A stretch of 64,000 nt of DNA, taken from Paramecium pentaurelia (Eukaryota > Ciliophora > Oligohymenophorea > Peniculida > Parameciidae). Shown here piece by piece: positions 12,127 through 23,700 of this stretch; positions within the stretch are counted from its first letter, which is position 1; every line of letters begins with the position of its first letter. The notes under the pieces were generated by a model. It ran no database searches and was not told where the DNA came from. It saw only the letters and a program-made list of their open reading frames with translations. The stretch is taken from NCBI GenBank assembly GCA_905183005.1, contig CAJJDO010000073.1, positions 62,001 to 126,000 on the forward strand, given 5' to 3'. The position numbers and the translations under genes were made by a program.

Positions 12127-15100
12127 ATGTCATATATTAGTTTTAAGGTGATAACAGAGACGAGATATTCACAAATAGTTCGTATTTGTGGTAATCATCC
12201 AATTCTTGGTCAATGGAATCCTCATGATTCATATCCATTATACACTTCTAGCGAAACCTATCCAGAATGGAGCCACGAAAGCAAAATTCAAATTGATCCA
12301 AGTTAATAATCGTTTTAAGCATTTAGGTTTTAGATTAGAATTCAAGTGTCTAATTCAAGATGGAGATAATTATATTTGGGAGAGTATCCCAAATCGAATC
12401 CACAAGTGTGATTTTAGGCGCAATTTCCTCTATATAACATTCAATAAACCCTCAATGAATATTAGAACATTTTAAAAGTATGAAATCTCGAATGAATTTG
12501 TATAAGAAGAGCTAAGTATATATTTGTATAAAATGCTTTTTAGTGAAAGTTTAAAGACTTAATCGATCAAGAGATTACGATCCCTTTGATAATGCTTTAG
12601 ATTCAGTATGATAATCTTTAAATATTAAGTCTGATAACGAAAGCATTCCAGAATTAGCAATAGATGAAAGAGGATCTGCAAAAGTCTCAATTCGTTAATT
12701 AGAAACGGATTGGAGAGAAATAATAAAGGTATAATAATAACTTAATCCATTTTAGAGTCATTATGAATGTAAACAAAAATTAAAGTCAATATCTAAATTT
12801 AAAAAAATTTCAGAATAATATGGATCTTCTGATTTGATTTTTGATTATAAAAGAAAGCGCTCATCTTCTACTCAAATTTTCACAGATTCTTATGTGATTT
12901 GTTTGTCATTAAAGATACCTTTAAAAATAACTTTAATTGATCAATTTTATAAAGTGACAAATAAGAAGGGTATGTTGATTATAATTATATCTAGATATTA
13001 TAAACAAATATAAGTTTGAATTAACTTCAGATCCTTATTATATCAATATGTACAATCTCTTTAGTAACAGATTAAGTTTGAAGGCAATTTGGATAGGATG
13101 GATTGGAATATAAGTTGCAGATGAAAATGAATATATTCTAATCTAATAATATGTATATGAATAATACAAATGCTTTGGAATTTAGTTAGATGATACTATT
13201 TTAGGCTGTTTTTCATAATTAATAAGTCCAGTTTTCAATAATTTAACTCCATAATTAAGATTACATTCAGAAGATGATTATATGGAAATCAATAAAATCT
13301 TTTCAAAATATGTTTAAGAAGCATTATAATGTACACTATTTCAAAATTAATTTAATCATTTGCATTCAATTTTCATTTTTGACTATCATCTCTATTTGAT
13401 TCCAATTTATATAAAGGAAGGTTTAATTAGAAAGAATGAAAATAGACCTAGAATATGTACTATAATGAGAAGATCATTTCCAAATCCAAAATAATTTCGA
13501 ATTTTATCATGTAGTGAAACTATATTATCATCTATATTAATGAGTGATTTGATCTCATTAATATAATTAAAAGATTTGTATTAATTTATGCATTGTTTGC
13601 CTTAAAAATATCAAAAATTAACATAAGTTTCTGGTATGAGTGCATTTACAATAGAAGTATTAGGTAGAAAAATCATTTTGGATTATGGAAGTGTTGGTTT
13701 GAATATAAAATAATTATAAAACTTAATAACAATAGATGAGATAAATTAAGAATAACAATTTATATTACTTGGAGTTGATAGTTTATCACTTTTAAGTGGT
13801 TTATAATAGAAATTTAAAATAATTGAATAGATGTATCTAATAAAGTAATATAAAATTTAATTAATATAAATTTTATATACTAATAATGATGAAGATTATT
13901 AAAGTAATTGTTAGATATCCAAATATTTAGATGAAATAATGAATCTAGCAAAATAAATTAATCAAAATTGTTAATATGAATTAATTTAAATTAGACTTGA
14001 TCTTTCTTAAAGTGAATTAGTAAGTCTATATGGAAAGGCTGATGTTTTTTTAAAGACATCATTAAGAGAAAGCATTTGTTCAAATTATTTAGAATATATT
14101 TATGTTAGATAATATAGGAAGAGGGCTGCAAAATTAGTTTTAAGTTAATGGTGTTCTTTAAAAGTTGATCATAGAAAAATAAATCCTAATAATGCTTCTG
14201 AATCAGCTAACACAATCTTGAATTATTTGATTGATTAAAAACCAACATTTATTAATGTTCCAAGTAGTGATGATTGGTTACATAGGTTGAATGATCATTT
14301 AAGTTATTGTGAAGATTTCTGGTTTGATAAATAATTGTATGATTCAGCCAAAGAATTAACTATAGGATTAAAGGATAAACATTTTTGTTCAATTGAAACA
14401 ACTAATATTGTTTCTAAATTTGCTAATCATAATTATCTTGATAATTAGAGAATTATAATCCTTGCTTATACACATAGATTTTTACAGAAAATTCAGAAAC
14501 TAGATTAATTAGTTCAAGCATTTGAAAGATTAGCATAAGATGAAAATAATACTCTTATTATTGTTTCTGATTAAGATTGTGAAATTATGGAATTAAACTT
14601 TGGTTCTATTAATAATTTGTATATGATTGCTTAAGATGGACTTTTTATAAAATAAAATAATCAAACTACTTTTTAATAAATTGTAGAGAGAGATGATTAG
14701 ATTTAAGCAAAATTATAGTAATTATCACTTTTGGAACATTTAAACTTAACAGAAAAAAATTAAATTTATACTTTATCTCTTAAAGAATAGATTAAAGATA
14801 CAAATGCTGCTGCAAATGTTTTCCTTTCTAATTTAATTAAAGAACTTAGATTAGAATTTGATGATTATTTGATTTTTTAAGAGAATTATGCAATTAAGAT
14901 CAAACATTAATATTAATAAATAGAAGAATTACTAAAAATGATCATTATAAATGAAACAAATCAAAAAGGTTTGGTTTCATTTGCTAATATCATATCATTT
15001 GATAGAGGATGGTTAGAAAAAATTATGTAAATATTTTAATTTGCAAATATGCCTTTAAACAAAGTAAATTTTATTTTAAACATAGAAATTTCATTGTGTC

Positions 15101-15247
15101 TCTATTTCTGATTAAATTGAAAAGAATAGCAACTTAGTTATAGAATCTACTTAAGATATAATCAAATTGCTAAATAGATATGTTATGGAAAGTTAAGATC
15201 AAAAAATGAAAACTAATTTATTTAACTACAATCATCCTACTAATTGA
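12127..15247 (+). CDS. CBM20 starch-binding domain + degenerate trehalose-6-phosphate synthase/phosphatase-like protein
   Basis: Five introns (12302-12326, 12516-12543, 12606-12629 ending AAG, 12970-12994, 15064-15085) give 998 residues. The N-terminus is a CBM20 starch/glycogen-binding domain: VRICGNHPILGQWNPHDSYPL, then YIWESIPNR. The middle is a GT20 trehalose-6-phosphate-synthase fold: FDYHLYLIP, RRSFPNPKQFRIL, LLGVDSLSLLSG and SLRESICSNYLEYI align with the usual DYHL..P, PFP..E.FR, GID and LRDGMN..EY motifs. The catalytic pattern is poor. The C-terminal phosphatase-like part has LAYTHRFLQ where an active HAD enzyme has DYDGT, so it is probably catalytically dead. Class II plant TPS proteins are a known parallel. 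I infer a glucan-bound regulator rather than an enzyme. Its 3' end overlaps the convergent SH3 gene by 16 bp. Confidence 0.8.
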
Positions 15248-15859
15248 ACGAAATTATGTGGAAAGTATCCCTTAACTTAATTTTTATCCTCACCATACCA
15301 CCATCCATTCGTTGTCTTTTTTAATAGTTTTATTTAATCTCCCTTCTTAAAAGTCAAATCAATATCCTATTAAATTTATTAAATATTTTATATACTTTTT
15401 AAGCTTTATAATCATACTTAGCAATAACAAATTAACAATTAACTTATTAATTTTCTTTATTCCTTTTAGTTGATTTCTCTTACTCTTTTTAAATTTGTTA
15501 ATCCAAATATCTTAAACTATGAACTGAAGAACATCTATCTTTATTAATAGGAGCCTCTTTCATTAACGAATCAAAGACTGTTGGTTCATTATCATTTTAT
15601 TTAAATGATTAAAAATAATGAGGAGTCTAATTAATTTCTTGTTTAATCTTTTTTGCAGCATTCATTTACAAGGGCATTTAATTTCTTTGCTTTTCTTTAG
15701 TAAAAGGTCTTTATTTATCAAGAGTATCAAGATCTGTGAAATAAGGACTACCTAATTAAGAATCTGAAAATGGTTCACTTGATTCAAGAAATGCATTAAA
15801 TTATTCTTATAAACTTGTAATTTTATTTTATTTTGCTACATCTGGTATGGATAAATTAA

Positions 15860-15932
<73 letters not shown>

Positions 15933-16685
15933 TACATGAATACTCTATTTTACAACATTATTATTTTTATTACGAAATGATAATTCTGGTGATTCATGCA
16001 TTTTTAATTATTCTAAAATCTCGAAAAATCCATTAACATCAAATTCTTCTGGTAAGAGGCAATTTCTTAATGCAGGTAGATTCAAATTCTGAGTTTTAGA
16101 TATAAATTCTAAAATAAAAGATGTTGAATGTTTTGATAATGCAATTAAAGTATCATAAGCATTACTTAAATTTGGTTAAAATGTTTATACTGACTTTTAG
16201 AGAAATGTTAAGAATTCTATACTTAACAAACAGTTTTCACAAATAAAGGATTTTAAACCATTATTAATAGTTATTTGATCTTATAATTATTTTGTGAGTA
16301 ATTCATTTTTCTTTTATTCCATTTATAAGTTTTACTGCATAGTTTTCATGGATTGAATCTTCTCATTGATTTTAATAAGCTCATTTTAATAGGTTTGACG
16401 TTCATTGCTTAAATTAGTATTGATTTCTTTATTCTAACGTTCTAATGTAGTTATTTTCTTTTTAAGATCTCCTATTGTGGCTTAATATTTTGAGGATTAA
16501 TCTTTGAGTTCTTAATTCTCTAATTTAATTTTCTCATAATATTCATCTTTATTTAAGATGTTTTCAATAATCATATTGGCCATAGCATTACTGGAATTCA
16601 AAAACAGATTATCCTGATCTGTGATTTAATTAAAATTCAATTTTCTGTTACTCTTCTATTTCTAAGGTGTTCTTTTAGGTGACAT
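15232..16685 (-). CDS. Coiled-coil protein with polyAsn tract and C-terminal SH3 domain
   Basis: One intron (15367-15395) splits the SH3 coding region; 474 residues. Residues about 45-160 are a heptad-rich coiled coil (KYQATIGDLKKKITTLERQ). A run of about 25 asparagines lies mid-protein. The C-terminal 60 residues form an SH3 domain: FVIAKYDYKAQK, DIDLTFKKGDQIKLL, TTNGWWYGE, GYFPHNFVQLVG, with the ALYDY-, WW- and P..(F/Y)V-type ligand residues conserved. SH3 domains bind proline-rich peptides in actin, endocytosis and scaffold complexes; the partner here is unknown. The stop at 15232-15234 lies inside the last exon of the opposing TPS-like gene. Confidence 0.8.
15858..15932. repeat. (ATT)n / (AAT)n microsatellite encoding polyAsn
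   Basis: About 25 uninterrupted ATT units on the plus strand. On the minus strand, in the frame of the SH3 gene, they read AAT, giving polyasparagine. The same trinucleotide gives polyglutamine in the BTB gene at 583, because it is read in another frame there. Confidence 0.9.
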
Positions 16686-16979
16686 TGATTTAGTTTATTT
16701 TTAGTTTGCTTAGGCATTCTCTAATATCTATAGTAATTCTTATTTCTTATTTTATTGACGTAGAGGTTCTTTTTTTGTTAATATTTATATCTATGTTTGT
16801 AGTTGCTGTAAAGATTATTAATTTACAGGCAATACACCATCGACACTTTAATTTAATTTTTGATGTTGAGAGAATGCTCCAGGCTTAATTTGTAATTTAC
16901 TATTTGGCACTAATTTCTATAGTGAATACATTTTAAAATTAAATTAATCGTTATATGTATGTCTTTTTAAAACAAAAAA

Positions 16980-19249
16980 TCACTCAATTGGTTTAAAAAC
17001 GATAGCGCATCTATTAGGTAAATAGATTTAGATATGATTAGGTCTACCTTGCCATTCTTCCTTTATAATTGGGAAATTCTGATCATAAGATGGTGATACT
17101 CTTGAATGTCCTCCAAATCTCATATCATCTGTATCTAAAACGATTTTGTGATCTGATTCAAATTTAGTACCAACCTTAAAATGTTCATATGACTATTAAA
17201 TAATAATAATTAAAACAAAAATACCTAGGTAGGATGGAAATTAAATACGAATAGAAGAGATCCTCTTTCAAATATAATAACTTTTGTTTCATTATGTTTT
17301 TCAGTAACCCATTGATCACCAGTAGGTAACCAGGGATATTTTTCTTCAAGGTTAATCATTTCAGTATCAAATTATAAGAGTCTGGAATACCTTAATAATT
17401 AATCATCAGCTAAATCCCATCTTCTTCTTGCATGTTAATAACTCCATCCATTACCTTCTCTTGGAAAATCAATCCATTCAGGATGTCCAAACTCATTTCC
17501 CATAAAATTTAAGTATCCTTCCCCACCTAATGCAAATGTAATCAATCTCAACATCTTATGTAAAGCCATGCCTCTAAAAGTGACTAAGGTTTCGGGCTAA
17601 AGTGTACTCATTTCACTATAAATCTCCTTATCAAAGAGCCACATAGAGAGAGTCTTATCTCCCACTAATGCTTAATCATGAGATTCAGCATAGCAAATGC
17701 ATTTTTCTAAATGACGTCTATTAGTCAGTGTATGAGTGATATCCCCCATATCCCAATCATCATCTTTATATTCCTTAAGTAATTTAATCCATTTATCAGG
17801 TACAGCCATTGCCATTCTATAATCAAATCCAATTCCTCCCTCTTTAATATTACGACATAATGTTGGATAACCAGAAACATCTTCAGCTATAGTAATTGAA
17901 TTAGGATGAATTTCATGTATGAGATCGTTTGCCAACATCAAATATACTAATGAATCGATATCAGCTAATTCATTAAAGTACTCATGATATCCTCCCGTAA
18001 AACCATAACCATTTCCATGATGAACATACAACATAGATGTGACACCATCGAATCTAAATCCATCAAATTGATATTCATTCATCCACCATGATAAATTTGA
18101 TAATAGAAATCTTATCACTTCCCATTTAGAATAATCAAATAATTTAGAATCCCATAACTCATGTTTACCCTTACCACCAGCATGGAAATATTAGTATTCA
18201 GTGCCATCCCATTCATTGATACCATCTAAAACATTACTAGATGCATGGCTATGAACCAAATCCATTAAAACAGTAATTCCATGAGAATGTGCAGTGTCAA
18301 TCAACTCCTTTAAGTCATCAGGACTACCAAATCTACTACTAACAGCAAAGAAATTAGTAACATGGTATCCAAAGCTTCCATAATAGGCATGTTCTTATAT
18401 TGCCATAATTTATATGACATTGTATCCCAATTTAACCACTCTAGGCAAAACTGTCTAGGTAAATTCTTTAAAAGTGTGCACTCTTGGCTCAATACCAGCC
18501 ATTCCTATATGTACTTCATATATTTTTAGACATCTAGGTTTTGGTGGTCTGTTGTGTTTAAATTCGTATTTATTTTCTGGATTATAAAATACTCCATCAT
18601 ATAACTAAAATATACTATTATTCAATAAATACTTTATTCTCTTCATTCTGCCATGTAGTTCGAATCCAAGCTGGTATTCTGAATTAGTATTGATTATTAG
18701 CATTCTTTATGTATGCCTTAACTCTTGAACCATGTGGAATTAAATAGGAACCATCTTCATTTCTTGGTAAAAATATTTCCCAATTTCCAAAAGAATCTGA
18801 GGTTAAAGAATATTGCATTTTATCCCAATTATTAAAATCACCTGTCAAATAAACTTCTTTTGCTCCTGGAGCCCATTCTTTATATGTAATCCCAGTGTCA
18901 GAAATCAAAAATCCATATTTCTCATATCTATTATTAATAGATCTAGATACCCCTTGGCAAATTCTTTAAGTGAAGATTCCACTTTGACTATCTATTCAAG
19001 TAATTCGAAGAATTTAGCATTTCTAACTTAGAAGTGCTATTTGTGAGGTTCAAGATAAGGATCATCCTTAAATACTTACAATTCATCGACATTCTTTTAA
19101 TAGCGTTGTGTGAATTCCTCATTTTCTAAAACAGATTACTATGCTTTTTATAATAGTCTTACTTGATAAAAGAGGGAGTTCTTCTTTTGTAATCTTCTTC
19201 CTGGAACATTTTTGTTAGAAAGTGCACTTCCTTAATCAATATATTGCAT
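16980..19249 (-). CDS. GBE1: 1,4-alpha-glucan (glycogen) branching enzyme, GH13
   Basis: Transfers alpha-1,4-glucan segments to alpha-1,6 positions in glycogen synthesis. Three introns (18928-18950, 18605-18632, 17193-17224) give 728 residues, normal for eukaryotic GBE1. The N-terminal CBM48 module is visible (ITYKEWAPGAKEVYLTGDFNNW), followed by the GH13 barrel: EHAYYGSFGYHVTNFFA, VLMDLVHSH, the nucleophile region DGFRFDGVTSM, the acid/base glutamate in ITIAEDVSG, and the transition-state aspartate in CYAESHDQ. The C-terminal beta domain ends QIYLPNRCAIVFKPIE. All catalytic residues are intact. Its neighbour two genes away is the glucan-binding TPS-like protein, but spacing and orientation show no operon-like link. 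Confidence 0.95.
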
Positions 19250-19406
19250 TATTAAATAATAATTATTATTGTGTTTTATAAGAAATAGATTGTTTTCAAG
19301 ATGTAGATTATTAAAATCAAAATGCTTTGTTATTTTTTCTTAGAAAGTATTCCAACTTCTACATGAAAACTAATATAATTGAATATCTAATATATAATTA
19401 ATTTAA

Positions 19407-20384
19407 ATGGCTGGAGAAAAATTATAAAGTTCAGGCAAACGCAAGTGTCAGCCTAAATGTCCTGAACATCAATTCAATCTCCAACCCAAAAGTACAAAAT
19501 GTTGGCTAAAAAATGTTACCAACATTGATTTTTGCCCTTTATATAATGATACTGTATGAGATCTAAATTAATTGTGTTTAGTTATCTTGTTATGAAAATA
19601 TTGTTCCTGTTTTCAATTAAGATGAATAGTAGTGTTTACCAGGGTTCATTTTAGAAGTGGATCGAGTATATTTTAAATGAATACATTAATTAGAATGACT
19701 ATATAAAGAGCATGTAGAAATATAAAGAGGATCATTAAAAAAAAGTTTAGGAATACACAACAAAAAAAACTAAATTAGTAATACATAATTTTATAAATAG
19801 TAAATTCCTAAACCAGGCAGAAAACACAGATATTGTGGAGTTTGTCGTAAACCTTATGCAGATTATTTGGATGTAAATTTAGGAATCTAATAATTTAGCA
19901 TATCAAATCTGCTGATCACATCAATAGTTTTAACAGACATGAATTTGTTCATGTGATATTAAAAATAGTAAATGAAGATTATAAAAGTAAGGATGAAAAT
20001 AAATTTTAAAATGACATCTGTTTTGATGTAGCTACATCTACAATCCCAAAAAAAAGAGGACCAAAACCAAAAAACCCTGGCCCATAAGTAGAACCAAAAA
20101 AAAGAGGTAGAAAACCTGCTGAACCATCTTTAACTAAACGAATAAAAACATAACCTATTTAAGAATAATATAATCCTTTCAATCCTCAATAACCTCCATA
20201 CTTCCCATAACATATTATCTTCCCTTATCCAACTCCTTTGAATCAAATGTTTGCTCAATTGCCATATCAATAGCTTGTTAATATCCCTTTCCAAATATAG
20301 TTAGGATAAGACCTCAATATTGAAAAAAAGAAAGATAATATGAGTAAAATATTGTGTTACACTAGTTATCGACGGATAAATTGA
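19407..20384 (+). CDS. DBF4-type zinc finger and AT-hook protein
   Basis: Four introns (19554-19581, 19666-19693, 19778-19800, 19873-19898) give 290 residues. The central motif GRKHRYCGVCRKPYADYLDH followed by IKSADHINSF fits the DBF4-type zinc finger (C-x2-C then H-x5-H) of Dbf4/ASK, the regulatory subunit of the Cdc7 replication kinase. It is followed by two AT-hook-like segments (KKRGPKPKNPGP and KKRGRKPAEPS) that bind the minor groove of A+T-rich DNA. The C-terminus is Pro/Gln/Tyr-rich. No N-terminal BRCT or motif-M region was seen, so a true Dbf4 orthologue is uncertain; a chromatin protein sharing only the finger is equally possible. The intron at 19873 interrupts the finger itself. Confidence 0.75.
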
Positions 20385-20581
20385 AGAAGGTCCACGTTTT
20401 GATTGAAAATATAATCTATTAATAAACATAATTGAATTTTTAATGTTCAGGCTATTTTTATAGATAAAAATGATAACTTAAGAATTAAGTTTTTTCAAAA
20501 ATTTTGTTTTCTATTATTTGTGGTTTGATGTACATTCTAGGATTCAAACATTGAAATAATTTATTAATAAAATAAACAAAT

Positions 20582-22560
20582 ATGGCAGAAGAATAAAACT
20601 TGAAAGAGGATTCTAAAAAGAATATAGGTTAAATGGGAATAAAAGTAGTTCCAAGAGGTTCTAAGGAAATTTCCAACATTTTAGGAGATCGTAGGTCTTC
20701 TCATAATGTAGATGGGTTTGATCGTGTAGTTGGTGATGAGTAATTATAAATAATAATCAAAGAATCACTGATCAAAAACAGGTTGGTATTCCACTGATAG
20801 ATAAGGTCGTAATTATTTTAGTTGTCCTCTTTACTTTATTGGTGTTCATAAACTTCTCATTTACATGTAACTTACTTGGTAATAATATGTATAGCTAACG
20901 ATGCTAAGGAAGATGCAGATATAGAAAAGACACTCTTTATAACCAAAATAATTGAATTGGTTATCCTTATTCTCTTTGTTTTTGAAATATCAATACGATT
21001 TATCAGTGTTGGATTTATAGTAAATGATATATTAATATATATTAGACATACTTTTCAGATTTATGGTCTGTCTTTGATGCTCTTATTATTATTGCTTCAA
21101 TTGTTTTAATTATTCTAGATCTAAATCTAGAAGGTGATGCATTTACAACAATAAGCAAAGTTCTAAGGGGTATCTTCAGATTTTTAAGATTGTTTTTAGT
21201 CTTCCGCAAAGTAAATTTCATAATATTTTCCTACAGTTTAATCAAGTCAAAAAGATAAATAATGTTGGGGCAAGATATGTTGTACGATCCCCAGTTGAAA
21301 AAGTAATTGAAATTATGAGAGATCTTGCAGATTAATTTGAGGATCCAGATATTATAAAATAATTAAATTGGGGTATAACACATATATCTAATAATACTGT
21401 TTATGAACCCATAATAGAGGGAAAAAAAAGTGAAGCATTAGGTTGGCTCTATCAACCATAATAGCAATAATAGATTTCTCATGAATTGAAACGCTCAATG
21501 TCTTCTGATATCTAATTTTCTGATGAATCTCATTTGCCAGAACAATTAAAGTAGGATTTCGAATAAAATATCTTGAAACTAGATTATGATTACTTTTCTC
21601 TCTTTTAAAAATATGATAGTTCCATACTGACCTATTTAATGTGTTACTATTTTCAAAAAGAATAGTTATTCAGTTCTTTGAGAATGTCTCCAGATTCTTT
21701 TAAAAAATGTCTGGACAAACTAGGATCAAGTTATCACAAAGAAAATTTGTATCATAATGTTATTCATGCCTTTGATGTCACACATACTGTGTATTTTTTT
21801 ATTGAAAAATGCAACTTTAAGGAAATAGGGAAACTATCAAAACTTGATTATTCTATTCTTTTATTGTCTGCTGCAGCACATGATGTTGATCATCCAGGTT
21901 TGAATAATATTTTCCTATCGAATACTCGACATGAATTGGCTATGACATATAATGATAAGTCTCCCCTTGAATAACATCATGCATCTACATTATTCAGATA
22001 CATTAGAGATACAGATTTGTTAGTTCATTTTACATTATCAGATTTTAAATACTTCAGAGAAAAATCTATCAATATGATTCTTAGTACTGACAATGCAATG
22101 CATGGAAAAGGTATTTAAATTATCTTTCATTAGATTACAATAAATTAAAAGCAAGATTAGCTTCAAATGATTTTGATCCTGGATCGAAAGATAAAGGAAT
22201 ATGTTTTGATACATTATTACATGCTGCAGATATTAGCAATCCTTTTAAGCCCATGCAAAATTATGAAAAATGGACCTTTAGAGTTCTGGGAGAATTCTGG
22301 CTCCAAGGTGATAAAGAGAAGGAATTAGGTCTTCCAATAACAATGCTCTGTGACAGGAGAACTACAAATGTTGCTAAAAGCCAAATAGGATTCATTGATT
22401 TTATGGTAATAGCAAAAACTATTCATAGGTTCTTCCATACTACAATACGATATCATAAATACTTCCATAATTATCAGGATATATTGAGTAAATAACAGAA
22501 AATAAAAAAGCATGGGCTGAACAAATAGAGCATTATTAAACTCTTTTAAATACATAATGA
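20582..22560 (+). CDS. Voltage-sensor-like membrane domain fused to cyclic-nucleotide phosphodiesterase
   Basis: Six introns (20740-20762 AAG, 20867-20894, 21020-21045, 21211-21236 CAG, 22111-22133, 22406-22428) give 609 residues. The N-terminal 200 residues hold four hydrophobic segments laid out like S1-S4 of a voltage sensor: VVIILVVLFTLLVFINF, IIELVILILFVFEISIRF, DALIIIASIVLIILDL, then the arginine-bearing KVLRGIFRFLRLFLVFRK. The C-terminal half is a class I 3',5'-cyclic-nucleotide phosphodiesterase: YHNVIHAFDVTHT, the HD metal motif AAAHDVDHPG, the downstream metal-site aspartate LLHAADISNP, and the end region QIGFIDFMVLPYYNTI and NKKAWAEQIEHYQ. It should hydrolyse cAMP and/or cGMP at a membrane. 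Voltage control of that activity is inference from domain order. No pore segment was seen. Confidence 0.88.
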
Positions 22561-22751
22561 ATTGTTAATATTTCTAATTAATAATTTTTAGTTTTTAATC
22601 TCAATTAAGAATATCATTTCTATATTCATCATTTATTTCTTATATTCTTGTAGTATATTATAGTTACATCAAAATGAGTAGATAATAATATTTTATTAAT
22701 TTAATATTATAAATAACAATTATAATTTATTTTGCATAATTTTTTATTTAT

Positions 22752-23112
22752 TCAAGAATTATCTTTAAAATTGAATTTTTTATTTTTGTTACTCATATTC
22801 AACAATGTATTAACATATTTTAACACAAGGGTGACATCAATTAATCTCTTTGAATTTAATAAATCTTATATAAAATCAAGTGAGTGAAAATATTCTATTA
22901 CAAGTTTTTTGAACTTTTCCACATCTAAAATTTTCCCCAATTACTTCCAACTATTTTTATATTTATTTTCTAATAGATAGTTTAGAATATTTTCCATTTT
23001 TTTATCTTATTCATTTTTCAAAGCTTTTTTTAAAATTTTGATAAAACATTTTTTAAAAAACTAAGGTAAATTTTTTTTTTCATTTACCTTTTTTTTTTTT
23101 GTTCTTGCTCAT
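22752..23112 (-). CDS. Small Lys-rich protein, start uncertain
   Basis: The minus-strand frame from about 23056 to the TGA at 22752-22754 reads as a helical Lys/Asn/Leu-rich protein (NILNYLLENKYKNSWKQLGK). A likely start exon begins at 23112 (MSKNKKKK), followed by a 28-nt intron-like GTA..TAG (23061-23088). However, the frames across that junction disagree by one base, next to a 12-base T homopolymer that is prone to miscalling. No family is recognised. Treat the 5' end as provisional. Confidence 0.4.
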
Positions 23113-23139
23113 TTTAAAATACTTAAGGTTCTTAGTGTT

Positions 23140-23700
23140 ATGATTGGTTTTCTTGTGGCTTTAGTTATTTTTTTTTATTTTTTAGAAGCTCTGTAGATGT
23201 TTAAACCTGCTGATTTTGTTAAGGGAAGTTACCATTTTAAGATATCACATTAAATTAATTCAAATTTAAGTTCTGTTCATTTGTATGAAAATCATTAATC
23301 GGAAATTAAGGTGAACACGAATTTAGTAATTAATGCGGTTGTGATTAAAAATAATCAACTAAAGATTCATCTTACTATTTTCCTTCATCTAGAGGACTTG
23401 GTATTTGGATATCATTTATTTTTGAGTATACTGAAAATTAATTGTTCAAAATTTTTGGAAGATCCTTTATTGGGATATCATTTATTTGTTATTATTCTAA
23501 AAATTAACTATTCTTTTCTTCAAGTTGACTTTGACTATTCTAGTAATAATGTTAATAATATTCCTAAGATGAATATTTAAAATTTAGTAGTTGATCTTAT
23601 GATTCCGAATAATTACCTATATTATCCTTTTTATATAACTGACTATAATTATCTTCTTAATCCATAATCAAAAAAAAATTATATTATAATTTATTCATGA
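23140..23700 (+). CDS. Putative secreted or membrane-anchored protein with 22-residue tandem repeat
   Basis: Intronless 186-codon frame beginning with a signal-peptide-like stretch (MIGFLVALVIFFYFLEALQ). Residues about 84-127 are two copies of a 22-residue unit (LEDLVFGYHLFLSILKIN and LEDPLLGYHLFVIILKIN), from a 66-bp tandem duplication at 23389-23520. No family is recognised. The frame could be partly fortuitous, because TGA is the only stop and the DNA is T-rich, but the internal duplication kept in frame and the secretory N-terminus argue for a gene. Its start lies 27 bp from the divergent minus-strand gene. Confidence 0.45.
23389..23520 (+). repeat. 66-bp tandem duplication (two units)
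   Basis: Units 23389-23454 and 23455-23520 share the core GGATATCATTTATTT and a matching AAAATTAA..TATTC/GTTC end. They have diverged but keep length and frame, encoding two 22-residue copies. Confidence 0.7.

Noticed and set aside
16706..16888. Hydrophobic plus-strand frame upstream of the SH3 gene
   Set aside because: T-rich DNA gives hydrophobic translations by default. There is no conserved pattern, and it sits in the short intergenic gap between two minus-strand genes.
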